This document shows, piece by piece, positions 1 to 10,571 of a DNA stretch of 64,000 nt. The stretch lies in assembly GCF_954871325.1 (NCBI RefSeq), contig NC_088776.1, forward strand, positions 19,034,052 through 19,098,051, in the 5' to 3' direction. The translations under genes and the position numbers were made by a program. Under the pieces are notes generated by a model that made no database searches, was not told where the DNA came from, and saw nothing but the letters and a program-made list of their open reading frames with translations. Position 1 is the stretch's first letter. Each line of letters opens with the position of its first letter. Source of the stretch: Gordionus sp. m RMFG-2023 (Eukaryota; Nematomorpha; Gordioida; Chordodea; Parachordodidae).

Positions 1-577
1 AAAAAATATAAAATATTTTTGTAGGTATAAGTACTCTAGATGTGTGTATCCAGTTCTCTCTCAAGAAGACTCTATATTATAAAAAAAATCAAAGATATAT
101 TCATATCTTTGAAAATTAGATTTCCAGAGAATTTTTATGTAGCTTTGCACAAATTCATATTTTAGATTCGATGTTCTTTATTTATTTTCATCTTCTCCGA
201 TTAATTTTTTTCTATGCCCCTCTACCACCCAGCGTCTATAAGCCAGAAAATTAGATGGCGGCGAACCCCCCCCCCTACATAATATACCTCTATCTTCCTG
301 GAAAATTTCGTGGCCATTATTCGCCAAACCACGATGATATAGGGATATTAATAAAAAGAATCTTATAATAAGCTACAATTTCTAATCTTAAAACCAATTT
401 TTATTTACATCCTTTCAGACCTATTTAGGATATAAAAAACCATTATATATATAATTCTTCTGTTTGGGCCATATTGAATAAGAAGAAAATATAAACTGGT
501 AATCTTCAATAACTTTGGATGTTTGCTAATTATTAAATAAAGAATATAATTAAAATTTGCTTGTCTATCAAAATCTT

Positions 578-735
578 TGTTACGATCTTAGTTATTGTAA
601 TATATTTATTGAATAGCTTAAAGGAAACTAGATAAAAGATGCAAGACAGAGATTGTTAAATTATAATAAACGAAAACTCCATTAACGCAATATTCAAATG
701 TAAAATAATTATTTAACAACATAAATCCTATAGCG
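578..735 (-). repeat. LTR piece, 3' copy of the Gypsy fossil
   Basis: About 155 bp here match 9940-10098 nearly base for base (blocks such as tacgatcttagttat and aacataaatcctat). The outer edge starts TG on the plus strand, i.e. ends CA on the element strand. The inner edge is not defined, because the two copies diverge after position 735. Confidence 0.75.
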
Positions 736-857
736 TTTTTAGTATGCTACCCATTTTCCCACACTGATAAAGCTGCTTTATTATCTGACGTTATCAGTGC
801 GATGGGACAATAACTTGTGCATACCTCCACAAGTCCAACATTCTAATCGGCTTTTCT

Positions 858-1043
858 TTACCCAAAATTGTTCAGTATTTCTTTCATACGGTCTAATTTT
901 TGGCTTTTCTTAAAGTAATTCTCCGTACCTCTGTTGAACTTCCATTCGTGCCGCTTATATCCATCTTCTTGACTCCAAGATCCATCTACTTCCCGGATTT
1001 CAACCTTTAGAATCTTATTTCCTATTCTAAAATAAGATGCCAT
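858..1043 (-). other. Small open frame between integrase and 3' LTR, unrecognised
   Basis: A 61-residue basic open frame with no domain I recognise. It lies inside the Gypsy fossil, between integrase and the 3' LTR piece, so it is more likely element-derived than a host gene. It could also be chance. Confidence 0.2.
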
Positions 1044-1181
1044 CTATAAAAGAATTACTATATAAATATATTTATATTACTCAATATTCTAGTGAATTTT
1101 TATGATCCTTTTATAATCCATTTTATTATATCAAAATTATAATTCGTAATTAGGTTTATTTTCATTTTATTCCTTTATAAA

Positions 1182-1400
1182 TTATGATTCTCATAATTCT
1201 GTCTATCATCAATTTCATTCCATCAGAAATTATGATTCGCATAATTGTGTCTATCATCAATTTATTCCATCAGAAATTATGATTCTCATAATTATGTCTA
1301 TCATCAATTTATTGCTTTATAAATTATGATTCCCATAATTATGTCTATAATCAATTACATTATATCAGATTATTTTCATACTATCATCAATTTATTCCTT
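1182..1400. repeat. Tandem repeat, about 47-bp period, four copies
   Basis: Four diverged copies of a unit built on aattatgattctcataatt followed by gtctatcatcaattta. They lie between the integrase and 3' LTR parts of the Gypsy fossil. Confidence 0.7.
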
Positions 1401-1570
1401 CTTATCTAATATCCATCTATTGCCCCATGCTTCTGGTCTTACTTGTTTAATGTGCCTTGTCCAGGTTCCTTTTTATCCTTCAATCTCTACCTCTACTCCA
1501 TTTCTTCCTAAATTTTTCTTTACTACACCCTTCCCCCAGTTAATTGCACCATCAAACATAAGCATCGACA

Positions 1571-2300
1571 CTAAGCTTCCAATTTATTATTATTTAGACT
1601 TTTTATCTGCTCTATTTTTTCTTTCAAAAAATCTAATTCAGTCCTTGTTTTCCTACCTAAAAATATCTCAGTTGATGACTTTCCTTTAGAGTTGTTGTAA
1701 ATTAATAACAATAACCACCATTTTCCTTCTCCATATTTTTCTTTCTTTAACCAGCTTTTAACAATAGCTAGCATTCTTTCAGCTTGCCCATTACCCATTA
1801 CTTCTCGGGTAATGTGGTGGCGACAATAAATGTTTAATATTCCACCTATCACAAAATTTGTCAAAAACTCTACCTTTAAACGCTGAGCCTCCATCCGATA
1901 CCAAAGTTTCCATTAATCCATATTTACCTACAAAATCTTTTATTTTCGTCAAAGCTACCTTTGTTGTTAAACCTGAAACCTGTTGACAATCTATCCATTT
2001 AGAACCAGCATCTACCATGATAAAATATTTTCTTTTTTCATATTCTAAAAAATCTATATGTGTTACCTGGAATGTTCGTTCCTGGCCATTTATCTTCTTT
2101 ATTTTTTGCTGGTACATTAGCCCACATGTTACAAGTATCACAGCTCTTAGCCTCTTCTTCTATTTCACTATTCATTTTAGGCCACCAAATATATTCTCGT
2201 GCATTATTTTTCATTCTCTCTATACCTTGGTGTACGGCATGTACTGCTGCTAAAACTTCTTTTCTTAATACCAAGGAATAACTTAACGATATACTCTCAT
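1571..2300 (-). mobile_element. Integrase part of the Gypsy fossil
   Basis: Minus-strand peptide similarity to the Gypsy integrase core (a VTHIDF block, then LVSDGGSAFKG, then PRSNG, fitting the family's D, D and E regions) and to the upstream HHCC-type region ending CDTCN. Broken; part of the 578-10100 element. Confidence 0.75.
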
Positions 2301-2449
2301 TAGACAATTGTCTAAATTCATTCTTAACCTTTTTAAAAGATTTGTCTTCACTTTCCAATGCTTTAATTCTCATTAATTCTTCATCTTGTTTAGATATGTT
2401 ATCTACTAGTTCTAAAGTTATCGGTTTCTCTCTAGTATCAACTTTCAAA

Positions 2450-4100
2450 GATCTTATAATAATATTATTTACTTCCTCTTCCGCGAATCTTTCTAAACTA
2501 TTAATTCTGGATTCTCTTTCTTCCTCTTCTGTTTCTTTTATGAACAATCTTGATAAAATATCTGGTAAACAATTTAATTTACCTTCTCTGTATCTTATTT
2601 CAAAAGCGAAATTACCTACCAATAACAACCATCGTTGTAGCCTGTGTGACATCATTAATTCTTTATTTTCTTTCTTAAATAACTAAACTAACGGTTTATG
2701 ATCCTTATATAATACAAACTTTCTTCCAATCAGATATTCTTTGCATTTGTATAACTCGAACTTAACTTCACCTTCTCAATAGTTGAATATTTTTTTAGTG
2801 CAACTAAACCGTCTCGATAAGAATAAAATAGGTTTCTCAACATTATCTGTTATTTATAATAAAGCTCCTCCTATACCTTTATTAGATGCATCTACTGCTA
2901 ATATAATATCTAAATTCTCATTAAAACAATTCAAAATCGGCTTCTCTACCATCTTTATTTTCAATTTTTCGAAACTTTCTTTCAGTGCTTCTCCCCATTT
3001 AAACCTTTTATTTTTCTTTAATAAATCATACAACGGTGTGGCGATTTTTGCAAAATTTTGTATAACCCGATTATAATAATACGTAGCTCCTAAAAGCGCC
3101 TGTACTTCAGTTTTATTATTTGGTGCTCTCATGTTCATTATCCTATCTATATTCTTTGCAATCGGAGTAGTTTCATTTCCTTTTATAATATGTCCTCAAT
3201 ACTTTATTTCTCTTGCTCCAAAAACTCTCTTATTCATATTGGCTCTTAAACCATTTTCTAATATTATTTCTAAAACTTTAACTTATCTAGTATTGTGTTC
3301 TTTTTCTTTTCTACCAGATAATAATACATTATTCTTTTTAATTCCTGAAATAACGCCGCCATAGTTCTTTGAAATATTGAAGCCGATACCTTCAACCCAA
3401 ATGTTAAACGACAAAAAGCAAATAATCCTCTATGTGTTGTAATTTTTAACATTCTACTTGTGTTCTCATTAACCTTAATCTGTAAATATGCGTTAGAGAA
3501 ATCTATTTTAGAAAAAAAATCGCTCCTTTTAAATTTGCCAAAAGTTGTTCTATTCTTGGTAAAGGATATCTTACTGCAATAAAATAACCCAAGGATTTAG
3601 CGAAATTCTATAATCTATGCATAACCTTAAGCTATTATCTGGTTTTTTTATGGGGACTAAGGTGTCACCCAATCGCTATATTGGTCGTATTATACCTTCT
3701 TTTAACCATTTATTTAATTCATTATCAATCTCTTCTATCCAAGAAAACGGTAATATTCTTACTCCACAAAATTAGCCTGGTAATTTTCTAATAACTTTAT
3801 CTCTATTTCAACATCTTTTAGAGTACCTAACTCTTCTTTAAAAACATCTTTGTATCTAATCAATATATCTTTTTTCCTTGCTGAACGTCCTCAACAACAT
3901 TAGATTCTATTTTATTCTTAATATCTTGTTGCTTAGTTCCAACTGACGTTACCTCTAATGATTTTATATCTCTTAATAACTTATTCTTTTCTATATCATT
4001 TCTATATCTGATCAAAAATTCTGGAGTTCGATTTTTAAGTTCATCGAGAACTAACTCAGATAACTCAGTATTATTCTTATTGCATTGGTTTATTTCTCCA
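2450..4100 (-). mobile_element. Reverse transcriptase and RNase H part of the Gypsy fossil
   Basis: Minus-strand peptide similarity to Gypsy RT (KITTHRGLFAF and FGLKVSASIFQ) and to the RT connection and RNase H region (NKTEVQALLGATYYYNR, ILAVDASNKGIGGAL, GKLNCLPDILSR). Broken; part of the 578-10100 element. Confidence 0.75.
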
Positions 4101-4263
4101 ATTAATTGTTGTTCTCATGGACAGTTTCAAATAAGGACCACCAATTATAATCAGGACCTACATTCTTAATGCATTCGCTAAAATAGGTTATATTTTTAGT
4201 GTAGTAATCCATAACTTTATTTCCTTATTTATATTTAACAATTTTGTCACATAAAAACTGAAG

Positions 4264-4330
4264 AAGAGTCCACCCAGAGCAGGGACACCATGAATAAGAG
4301 TCCACCCAGAGCCGGGGAACCATGAAAAAT
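4264..4330. repeat. Tandem copies of a 31-33 bp motif
   Basis: Two copies of a unit beginning aagagtccacccagagc, with a third at 8463-8494. The third overlaps the protease part of the Gypsy fossil, so this unit is Gypsy sequence present on both sides of the insertion that separates protease from reverse transcriptase. Confidence 0.65.
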
Positions 4331-4604
4331 AGCGCTTGGAACACTAGATTTTAAAATAAAAAATGTTCACTTTATTACTTTTTAATCTTGTATTTATATA
4401 TTATTTACAAACTAAAATTAGAATATAAAATCAAAAGGTTAAGTTATAAAACGAAAAGCAAAACTAAAAATAAAAGTATAATTTGAATAAGTTAAATATA
4501 TCAAAATTAATTAAATGAATGCGCGTTACATAAATTTTATACATATTACTATTTAATAACCAAAATATATAATATTTTAATCTATTAATTCCTATAATAT
4601 AACA
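4323..4604 (-). repeat. LTR of a second LTR element, with adjacent polypurine tract
   Basis: On the minus strand a purine tract (AGAAGAGGGAGAA) directly precedes TGTTATATTATAGG. The 282-bp segment that follows ends in CA at 4323. This is the layout of a 3' LTR. No partner LTR is visible in the window, so the element is a fragment. Its former interior would be 4605 to about 5650. Confidence 0.5.
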
Positions 4605-5246
4605 TTCTCCCTCTTCTAAAAAGCCTTCCCATAATTTCATCTAAACTGTCATGGAGAGCTTGTGTCCAAATGGTTTATCGTTTTGGTTGTCAAGTTGTTG
4701 CATATGTCATCGTAATCGTTGGCTTGTCCCAATCGTCGGTTTGTTTGAGTTTGCACGTTGGTTTGTTTAAATCGTAAGCTTGATATCCTTATCGAAAGTT
4801 GTCCTCATGAATCGTGATTTTGTCATGTAGCTTGCTTGGTAGTACTCAGTCGTTATTATTATCAATTTTCAAAATTGTTATTATCATCAGTCAGTCAAAT
4901 ATAATTAGAAATAATAATTCATCAAGTTGGATATAAGAATAAGTTAAGAATGATAAATCAATAAGATTGTTATATAATATTTTTAACGTTTTCATTTTTT
5001 TGCGTTTTAGTGTAAGCGTTTTAGTATTTAATTTATTTTTCGCGTTTTATGTTTAAATTTATTTTTATTTATATATTAATATTTATGCAAATAAATATTA
5101 TGCACGTATTACTTATAAGAGTTATTTTAATATAATTTTCTTTAATATTTGTATTATTAACTTTTTTAATCACAAATATTTCTTTAAATTCAATCATAAA
5201 TTTTTTAATTCATATGTTTCAATTACATTTTGATATAGACTTAAAA

Positions 5247-5477
5247 TTATAGTTTTATTTTCTTGTTTAGGATTTTTAATGGTTTATCTTTGTAATATTT
5301 TTTAATTATACCTAAGAATTCATCTTTAGGTAATTCAGTTAATTTCCACAATTGATCATAATTCAAGAAATCAAAAATATGAAAAATATCAATAGGCATT
5401 TCACTAAGAAATTCAACTGTTAATTCATTATTAAGTAAATATTTTTTAAGGCTTTTTATGTATTCAAATATGTCCAT
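5247..5477 (-). other. 76-residue open frame, unrecognised
   Basis: A lysine- and leucine-rich open frame with no recognised domain. It lies on the element strand inside the second LTR fragment, so a gag-like remnant is possible. No homology is visible by eye. Confidence 0.2.
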
Positions 5478-5654
5478 TATGATTGATTTACATTTAAGTT
5501 ATTTTATTAAGTTAATTTATACCATAAGTTATGACTTTATCTCTGCATAGAATTTTAATTTATAATAACTTTTCTTCTTACATGGATTTAGAATTATTTG
5601 TAAATCATTATTGGTTTCACTATATAGAATTCATAGCTTATCGTTCAACTTTCA

Positions 5655-5833
5655 TATTGGTTCTTGGTCATCACGTAGTTATATATTGGTCATCACATTG
5701 GGTTAGATATTGGTCATCACATTAGGTTAGGTGTTGGTCATCACATTAGTTTAGATATTGATCATCACATTAGGTTAGATATTGGTCATCACATTAGGTT
5801 AGGTGTTGGTCATCACATTAGGTTAGATATTGG
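5655..5833. repeat. 24-bp minisatellite, left block
   Basis: Seven or so copies of attggtcatcacattaggtt plus agat. The unit contains TTAGGTTAG, which resembles arthropod-type telomere repeats, but the rest of the unit is not telomeric. The array is cut by the hAT at 5834-8309 and resumes at 8310. Confidence 0.9.
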
Positions 5834-6187
5834 CATTGGCGTACGCAGCGGGGGGGGGCAGGGAAACAAATCCCCTCCCCCCCCCAAAGCCAAAAAATGC
5901 AAATGCCGGATATATTTTTCGAAAATATTATTGTTTATATTAATTTATATTTGTTAATATTTATTTGTATCTCATAATAAATATATATTTAATTACATTT
6001 ATTATCACATTTATCTACTAAGTTATTTTATCAATTAATTTCGATTTCAAGTTTTCCGGCGTAATATTTACTTATTATTTTCAAATTTTTAGTGGCGTAA
6101 TATTTATCTACCATTTTCAAATTTCTAGTCAAATAATAATTATTTCTGAAATTTCTTGTCCAACAGGGAAAAAGAAATAGCAACCTT

Positions 6188-6726
6188 AAGCGTCTACATG
6201 AGCTGGAGGGGTAGGAACAGTTTGCATCCTATTTATTTGAGGGGGATAGGCTGCTTTAATGGTGGTAAGATTAATTTTTTGAAGGGTTATCTATTAAATT
6301 TTGAGATGAAATAGGACAAAATTTATTGCTGTAAAAATTAAGACTTTTATAATAGAATTATTAAAATGCAATTCATCGACCAAATCTATATATTGCAAAC
6401 AATCATACACATTGTTTTTCAAATAAAACTTTCTGCTATCATTTCAGCAAGCTCTTAATGCCATAATAATTAATTCATTGTAAATAATGGAGGTTTTAAT
6501 TGAATATATTATCTAAAAAATAAATTCTTTACATTCGCAAAATATTGATAGTTGGTAGTAGAGAAAGATTAATTTAAGTTATCCTTTATAATTTCTATGA
6601 AAAGGTATCAATATATTTAAAAGCAAGGAGACACCGCCGCCGAAGACGGCAGATTTGTTTAGGGGGGTAGGCAAAGGTTTTTGAAGGGGGTTTGCATCCA
6701 GTGAAAATCCTGTCATGTAGACGCTG
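6188..6726. mobile_element. MITE, 539 bp, inside the 5834-8309 hAT
   Basis: Ends AAGCGTCTACATGA and, inverted, CAGCGTCTACATGA. The 8-bp target-site duplication gcaacctt is exact (6180-6187 and 6727-6734), so it belongs to hAT. No coding capacity. It is the same family as the outermost element (230 and 10571). Confidence 0.85.
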
Positions 6727-7525
6727 GCAACCTTGTCCAACGAGATAGAGTCTCTGCCATCAAGCAGTAACAGCTTTTAGGGAGTTAGAAGAGCCAATTA
6801 TTTGCTATTACTGAAATATCACATGGCCTGAAAGAAATATTTCCTCAGAAGCAAGGAAATTATTGGATTCAATGCTAATTCCAAATTTTATTTCTCATTA
6901 GAATGTATTATTTAATTATACAACTATTTTAAGTATTACTTTTTAAAAACATGACATTGACTTGATTAAGAAGATATGAATAGCGGAGAGCATTTTATCA
7001 GAACTCAAGGAAATTAGGGCTAATGTTGATGAAGAATTTCATATTATATATTTTATTGTTGAGTCAAAAGCAGAACTATACGTGTTTAATATTTGTCTCC
7101 CTCAACTTGTAGCAAGGCAAGCTCATCGTTAAAGCATTAATATAGGATCAGTAGAAGAGTATATCTTAAATACAGATACATTTATAACCCAAATAAATGA
7201 ATTTTTAATTCATCATGCAGTACTTACTAATCTGCAAATATTACTTCCACAAAAGCCTTCCCAACCTTTTTCAGATGGTGATAGAAAAAAAAAATATTTG
7301 TCAGATATTTATTATGAAGATGTTAAAGTATCTTATGATGCCTTACTAGCTGATTAACTATGTTTATAAGATTAACTATGGTTGATATAGTCCCAAAAAA
7401 TGCTATGGATGCTCTACATTATTTCAAACACATTTTAGATTATATTCCTAATGTATTAAAAGGGTTTATAAACTCTTCCCATTAGTAAACTAATGAGAGA
7501 ACATTCTCTTTTTTAAGAAGAATAA

Positions 7526-7913
7526 CAGAGGCCTTCAGAAGTACCATTTGCAGGGCACGACCCGGATTTTTTTTAAAGATTTTTTAAGGCCCGGCCTGGG
7601 TTTTATTAAAAAAATTTTCAGGCCCGGCCCGGCTTTTTTAAAAAAAATTTTTAGACTCGGCTTTTTTTAAAAAAATTTCAGGCCCGGCCAGGCTTTTTTT
7701 TAAATAAAATTATCAGGCCAGCCAGGATTTTTTTAAAATAAATTATATTTATTTTTGATTTTTATAGCTAATAATAACGATTTCAAATATAGGCTGTTTT
7801 AAAAAATACAGCCCGGCTTGGGTGTTTTTTTAAAAAAATTTCGGGCCCTGCCCGGGTATATTTAAAAGAATTAAAATACTGTTCGGCCCAGGGGTCGGGC
7901 CTGCAGGTCTCTG
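7526..7913. mobile_element. GGCCCGGCC-rich MITE inside the 5834-8309 hAT
   Basis: Starts CAGAGGCCTTCAGAAGTACC and ends GCAGGTCTCTG, matching the cleaner copy at 22634-22873. The interior is a string of GGCCCGGCC-type palindromes separated by T-rich tracts. The flanking octamers match only 5/8, so this insertion is old or its edge is eroded. Confidence 0.7.
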
Positions 7914-8309
7914 AAAAACATACCAAGAAGTACAATATCTGAAAGTAGATTGAAAGGTTTGGATCTTTTGAATATTTATAGGCATTTGACAACAAGCAAG
8001 AATGAGATAATTGAAAAATTAGCTCAATCACAACGAAGATTGGATTTTACATTGTAAATATATAACATACAAAATGCAATTATTCCTAAGAAGCTTTTTG
8101 TGTAAAGGCTCAAAAAATTCAAATTTCTATTTTGGGTCATTTAAGTGATTCTTTACATATAATTTTTTTATAATTCACATTAATTTAAAGTTGTGTATTA
8201 GAAATAGTTATCAGTCCTGATAAATTTATGTTTGATATTTTTAAAAAACAATAATATTTCTTGAAAAATGTTATTACCCCTCCAGACCAAATTCCTGCGT
8301 ATGCGCCTG

Positions 8310-8460
8310 GATATTGGTCATCACATTAGGTTAGATATTGGTCATCACATTAGGTTAGATATCGGTCATCACATTAGGTTAGATATTGGTAATCACATTA
8401 GGTTAGGTTTTGGTTATCACATTAGGTTAGATATTGGTCATCACATTAGGTTAGGTATTG
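8310..8460. repeat. 24-bp minisatellite, right block
   Basis: Six copies of the same attggtcatcacattaggtt plus agat unit as 5655-5833. The two blocks were one array before the hAT inserted. An apparent open frame across this array is only the translated repeat. Confidence 0.9.
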
Positions 8461-8645
8461 ATAAAGAGTCCACTCAAAGCCGGGGCACCATGAATAATAT
8501 AACAAAAACCAAGAATTTTAACCATGCTACCATCTAATTGTCTAACTTTTATTCTCTTTGCAATGAATCTTTCTTTTGAAGAACATTTATTAAATTCTTT
8601 TACACTCATTAAACTAATCTCGGCTCCTGTATCAATAAAAAGCAT
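8451..8645 (-). mobile_element. Protease part of the Gypsy fossil
   Basis: Contains DTGAEISLM, the active-site signature of retroviral-type aspartic proteases. It lies next to the zinc-knuckle region, as expected for a Gypsy gag-pol. Part of the 578-10100 fossil. Confidence 0.7.
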
Positions 8646-8859
8646 ACCTCAATTTCACATTTTTATCTTAATCCTAGGGCATTTACTTTTACTTATTATC
8701 TTTTCTAACTCAATTTTACGTACATCTTCTATTTCAACCTTTTTTTAAAAATATTTTTATCATCAAAATTATAATTATTCATATTAAATCATTTATATTT
8801 TAATCATTTATTCCTAAATAATTATTAAAATTATAAAAATCAGATATACTATTAATTTT

Positions 8860-9090
8860 ATAACCTATAACATTATTCTCATCTTTATATAGTCATTTAT
8901 TACACACTTCTTGAGCATGTCCTCTTTGACCACATTTTAAACATATTAAATTATTGTCAAAGAAACTCCTATAATTTGTTACTATGTGGCCCTTACGTCC
9001 ACATCTCGCGCAATTGAGATGTTCGGTTAATTCACATTGCCTCGAAATGTGTCCATACTTTCCACAACTGTAACACTTAACCGACCTAAC
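8860..9090 (-). mobile_element. Zinc-knuckle (nucleocapsid) part of the Gypsy fossil
   Basis: The minus strand shows several C-x2-C-x4-H-x4-C type knuckles in a row (for example CGKYGHISRQC). This is the nucleocapsid signature at the end of gag. Part of the 578-10100 fossil. Confidence 0.65.
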
Positions 9091-9279
9091 ATTATGTAAC
9101 GGACTTATCCTATTTTATTTTCTTACAACATTCCTAATTTTTTCTAACTCTTTATTTTCTAATTTTATAAAAGATGTTCTTCCTACTATCAATCCTAAAG
9201 TAAAACTTAAAATTAGAAACAAGAATATAATTATACTTATATTTTCAAGTAATAAATTTAATAAATTAATTTGTGTAAT

Positions 9280-9701
9280 CATTGGCGTACGCAGCGGGAT
9301 GATACAAAGGTTTAGACATTATTCGTGACAATATAGCTCAATCCCAACGAAGATTGGATTTTAAATTGTAAATATATAACATACAAAATACAATTATTCC
9401 TAAGAAACTTTTTGTGTAATAATTTATATTTCTAACATTTAAATTTTTTATACTTAATATCAAAAAATTCAAATTTCAATTTTGGGTCATTTGAGTGATT
9501 TATATCGTGGGTTATATTCACTTTATATTTTATAGTTTTTCAATGCCGGTTTATATATATAATTTTTTTAATTCACATTAATTTAAAATTGTGTATTAGG
9601 TCGTAATAAATTTATGCTTAGTATTTTTAATTAACAATAATATTTCTTAAAATTTTTTTATCCCCCCCCCCCTCCCCCAGACCAAATTCCTGCGTAGCCT
9701 G
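9280..9701 (+). mobile_element. Internally deleted hAT copy (422 bp)
   Basis: Same family as 5834-8309: starts CATTGGCGTACGCAGCGG, ends CCAAATTCCTGCGTAGCCTG, and contains the same C-terminal block (caacgaagattggatttta). The 8-bp target-site duplication tgtgtaat is exact (9272-9279 and 9702-9709). It is inserted into the leader region of the Gypsy fossil. Confidence 0.85.
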
Positions 9702-9939
9702 TGTGTAATATAACATTATAACGTACTTAACAAAAATTTAATCAAAAAAAGTTTAATTATTCTGCTGGAATTAATTGAATAAAGAAATACTAACACAATT
9801 ATTACAAATATATAGAATAAATATGTCATGAATTAATCATATATTATAATTTTTACCTTAATTCCAAAATTTTATGGAATAATATAATTATTAGACTGAA
9901 CCTTTTAATGCACTGAATTCGATAACGTTTCGGCACCAA

Positions 9940-10098
9940 TGTTACGATCTTAGTTATAGTAATATATTTATTGAATGGTTTAAAGGAAACTAGATAAAAG
10001 TTCCAAGGCAAATTACAGAGATTGTTAAATTATAATAATCGAAAACTCCATAAACACAATATTAAATATAAAATGATTATTTAACAACATAAATCCTA
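9940..10098 (-). repeat. LTR piece, 5' copy of the Gypsy fossil
   Basis: Matches 578-735. Its inner edge is followed one base away, on the element strand, by TGGTGCCGAAACG, a tRNA-primer-site-like sequence. The outer edge is not defined. Confidence 0.7.
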
Positions 10099-10571
10099 TT
10101 CAAATATTCAAATTACAGAGTAATTATTTAAATATAAAAAAAAATGAACAATCTTATTCTTAATAATAATATTAAAAGTATTTTGCTAAAATTTTAAACG
10201 ATTTATTATATTCTATTAAAATTAATCATATATTATTAACCTCTATACTTTTAGAAAATTAACAAATAAGAATATTATTAATATTTTACGTGTGAAATAA
10301 ATATTATTGTAAAAAATTAACAAGAAGACTTAAAATAAGAAAAATTTATAGTTTTTTATTATTTGTTTATAGACAGATCAATTGTATGATTATTGAATTT
10401 AAAAAGAATATAATTCGTCAAAAATTACCCCGCAGAAAAAAATATCTATCCCCAATAAATAATGCCTATTCCCTCAATAAAATATCTACCTCAATATACC
10501 CCCCCCCTCCTAAAATGTCTATATATTTTGAAGACATCTGGCACCTACCTACTCCGGCCATGTAGACACTG

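Larger units (their letters stand above)
5834..8309 (+). mobile_element. hAT transposon, 2.5 kb, decayed
   Basis: Terminal inverted repeats CATTGGCGTACGCAGCG and, on the minus strand from 8309, CAGGCGCATACGCAGGA. The 8-bp target-site duplication gatattgg is exact (5826-5833 and 8310-8317). The plus strand near 7920-8055 reads RLKGLDLLNIYRH, a short gap, then RRLDFTL, the C-terminal tail typical of ZMYM/DUF4371-type hAT transposases. The upstream frame has many stops, so it is non-autonomous. Two MITEs have inserted into it. Confidence 0.85.
578..10100 (-). mobile_element. Ty3/Gypsy-type LTR retrotransposon fossil (broken)
   Basis: A minus-strand element with similar LTR pieces at its two ends (578-735 and 9940-10098), roughly 8% diverged plus small indels, so it is old. 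Parts run in normal Gypsy order from high to low coordinates: primer-binding-site-like TGGTGCCGAAAC next to the 9940 LTR edge, CCHC zinc-knuckle (about 8860-9090), aspartic protease (8451-8645), reverse transcriptase and RNase H (about 4100 to 2450), and integrase (about 2300 to 1571). It is interrupted between protease and reverse transcriptase by about 4.1 kb of other elements, and again at 9280-9701. It is a fossil with many breaks (ten or more). Confidence 0.8.
230..10571. mobile_element. Outer hAT-like MITE, split by an LTR-element nest
   Basis: The left end reads CAGCGTCTATAAGCC at 230. The right end, read on the minus strand from 10571, is CAGTGTCTACATGGCC. Both match the ends of the intact MITE at 6188-6726 (CAGCGTCTACATGA). 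The flanking octamers are ctaccacc (222-229) and ctgccaac (10572-10579), a 6/8 match, as expected for an old hAT target-site duplication. Everything between about 578 and 10100 is best read as a later LTR-element insertion into this MITE. That the two ends belong to one element is inference; the end similarity and duplication are seen directly. Confidence 0.45.

Noticed and set aside
5655-5833. Interstitial telomere made of TTAGG repeats
   Set aside because: Only TTAGGTTAG within each 24-bp unit is telomere-like; the remaining 15 bp are constant and non-telomeric.
5655-8460. Regular short direct repeats that could suggest a CRISPR array
   Set aside because: The units are contiguous 24-bp repeats with no unique spacers, in a eukaryotic transposon context. 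It is a minisatellite interrupted by one hAT.
8268-8537. 89-residue plus-strand open frame with repeated RLDIGHHI
   Set aside because: It is the translated minisatellite plus hAT end, not a protein-coding gene.
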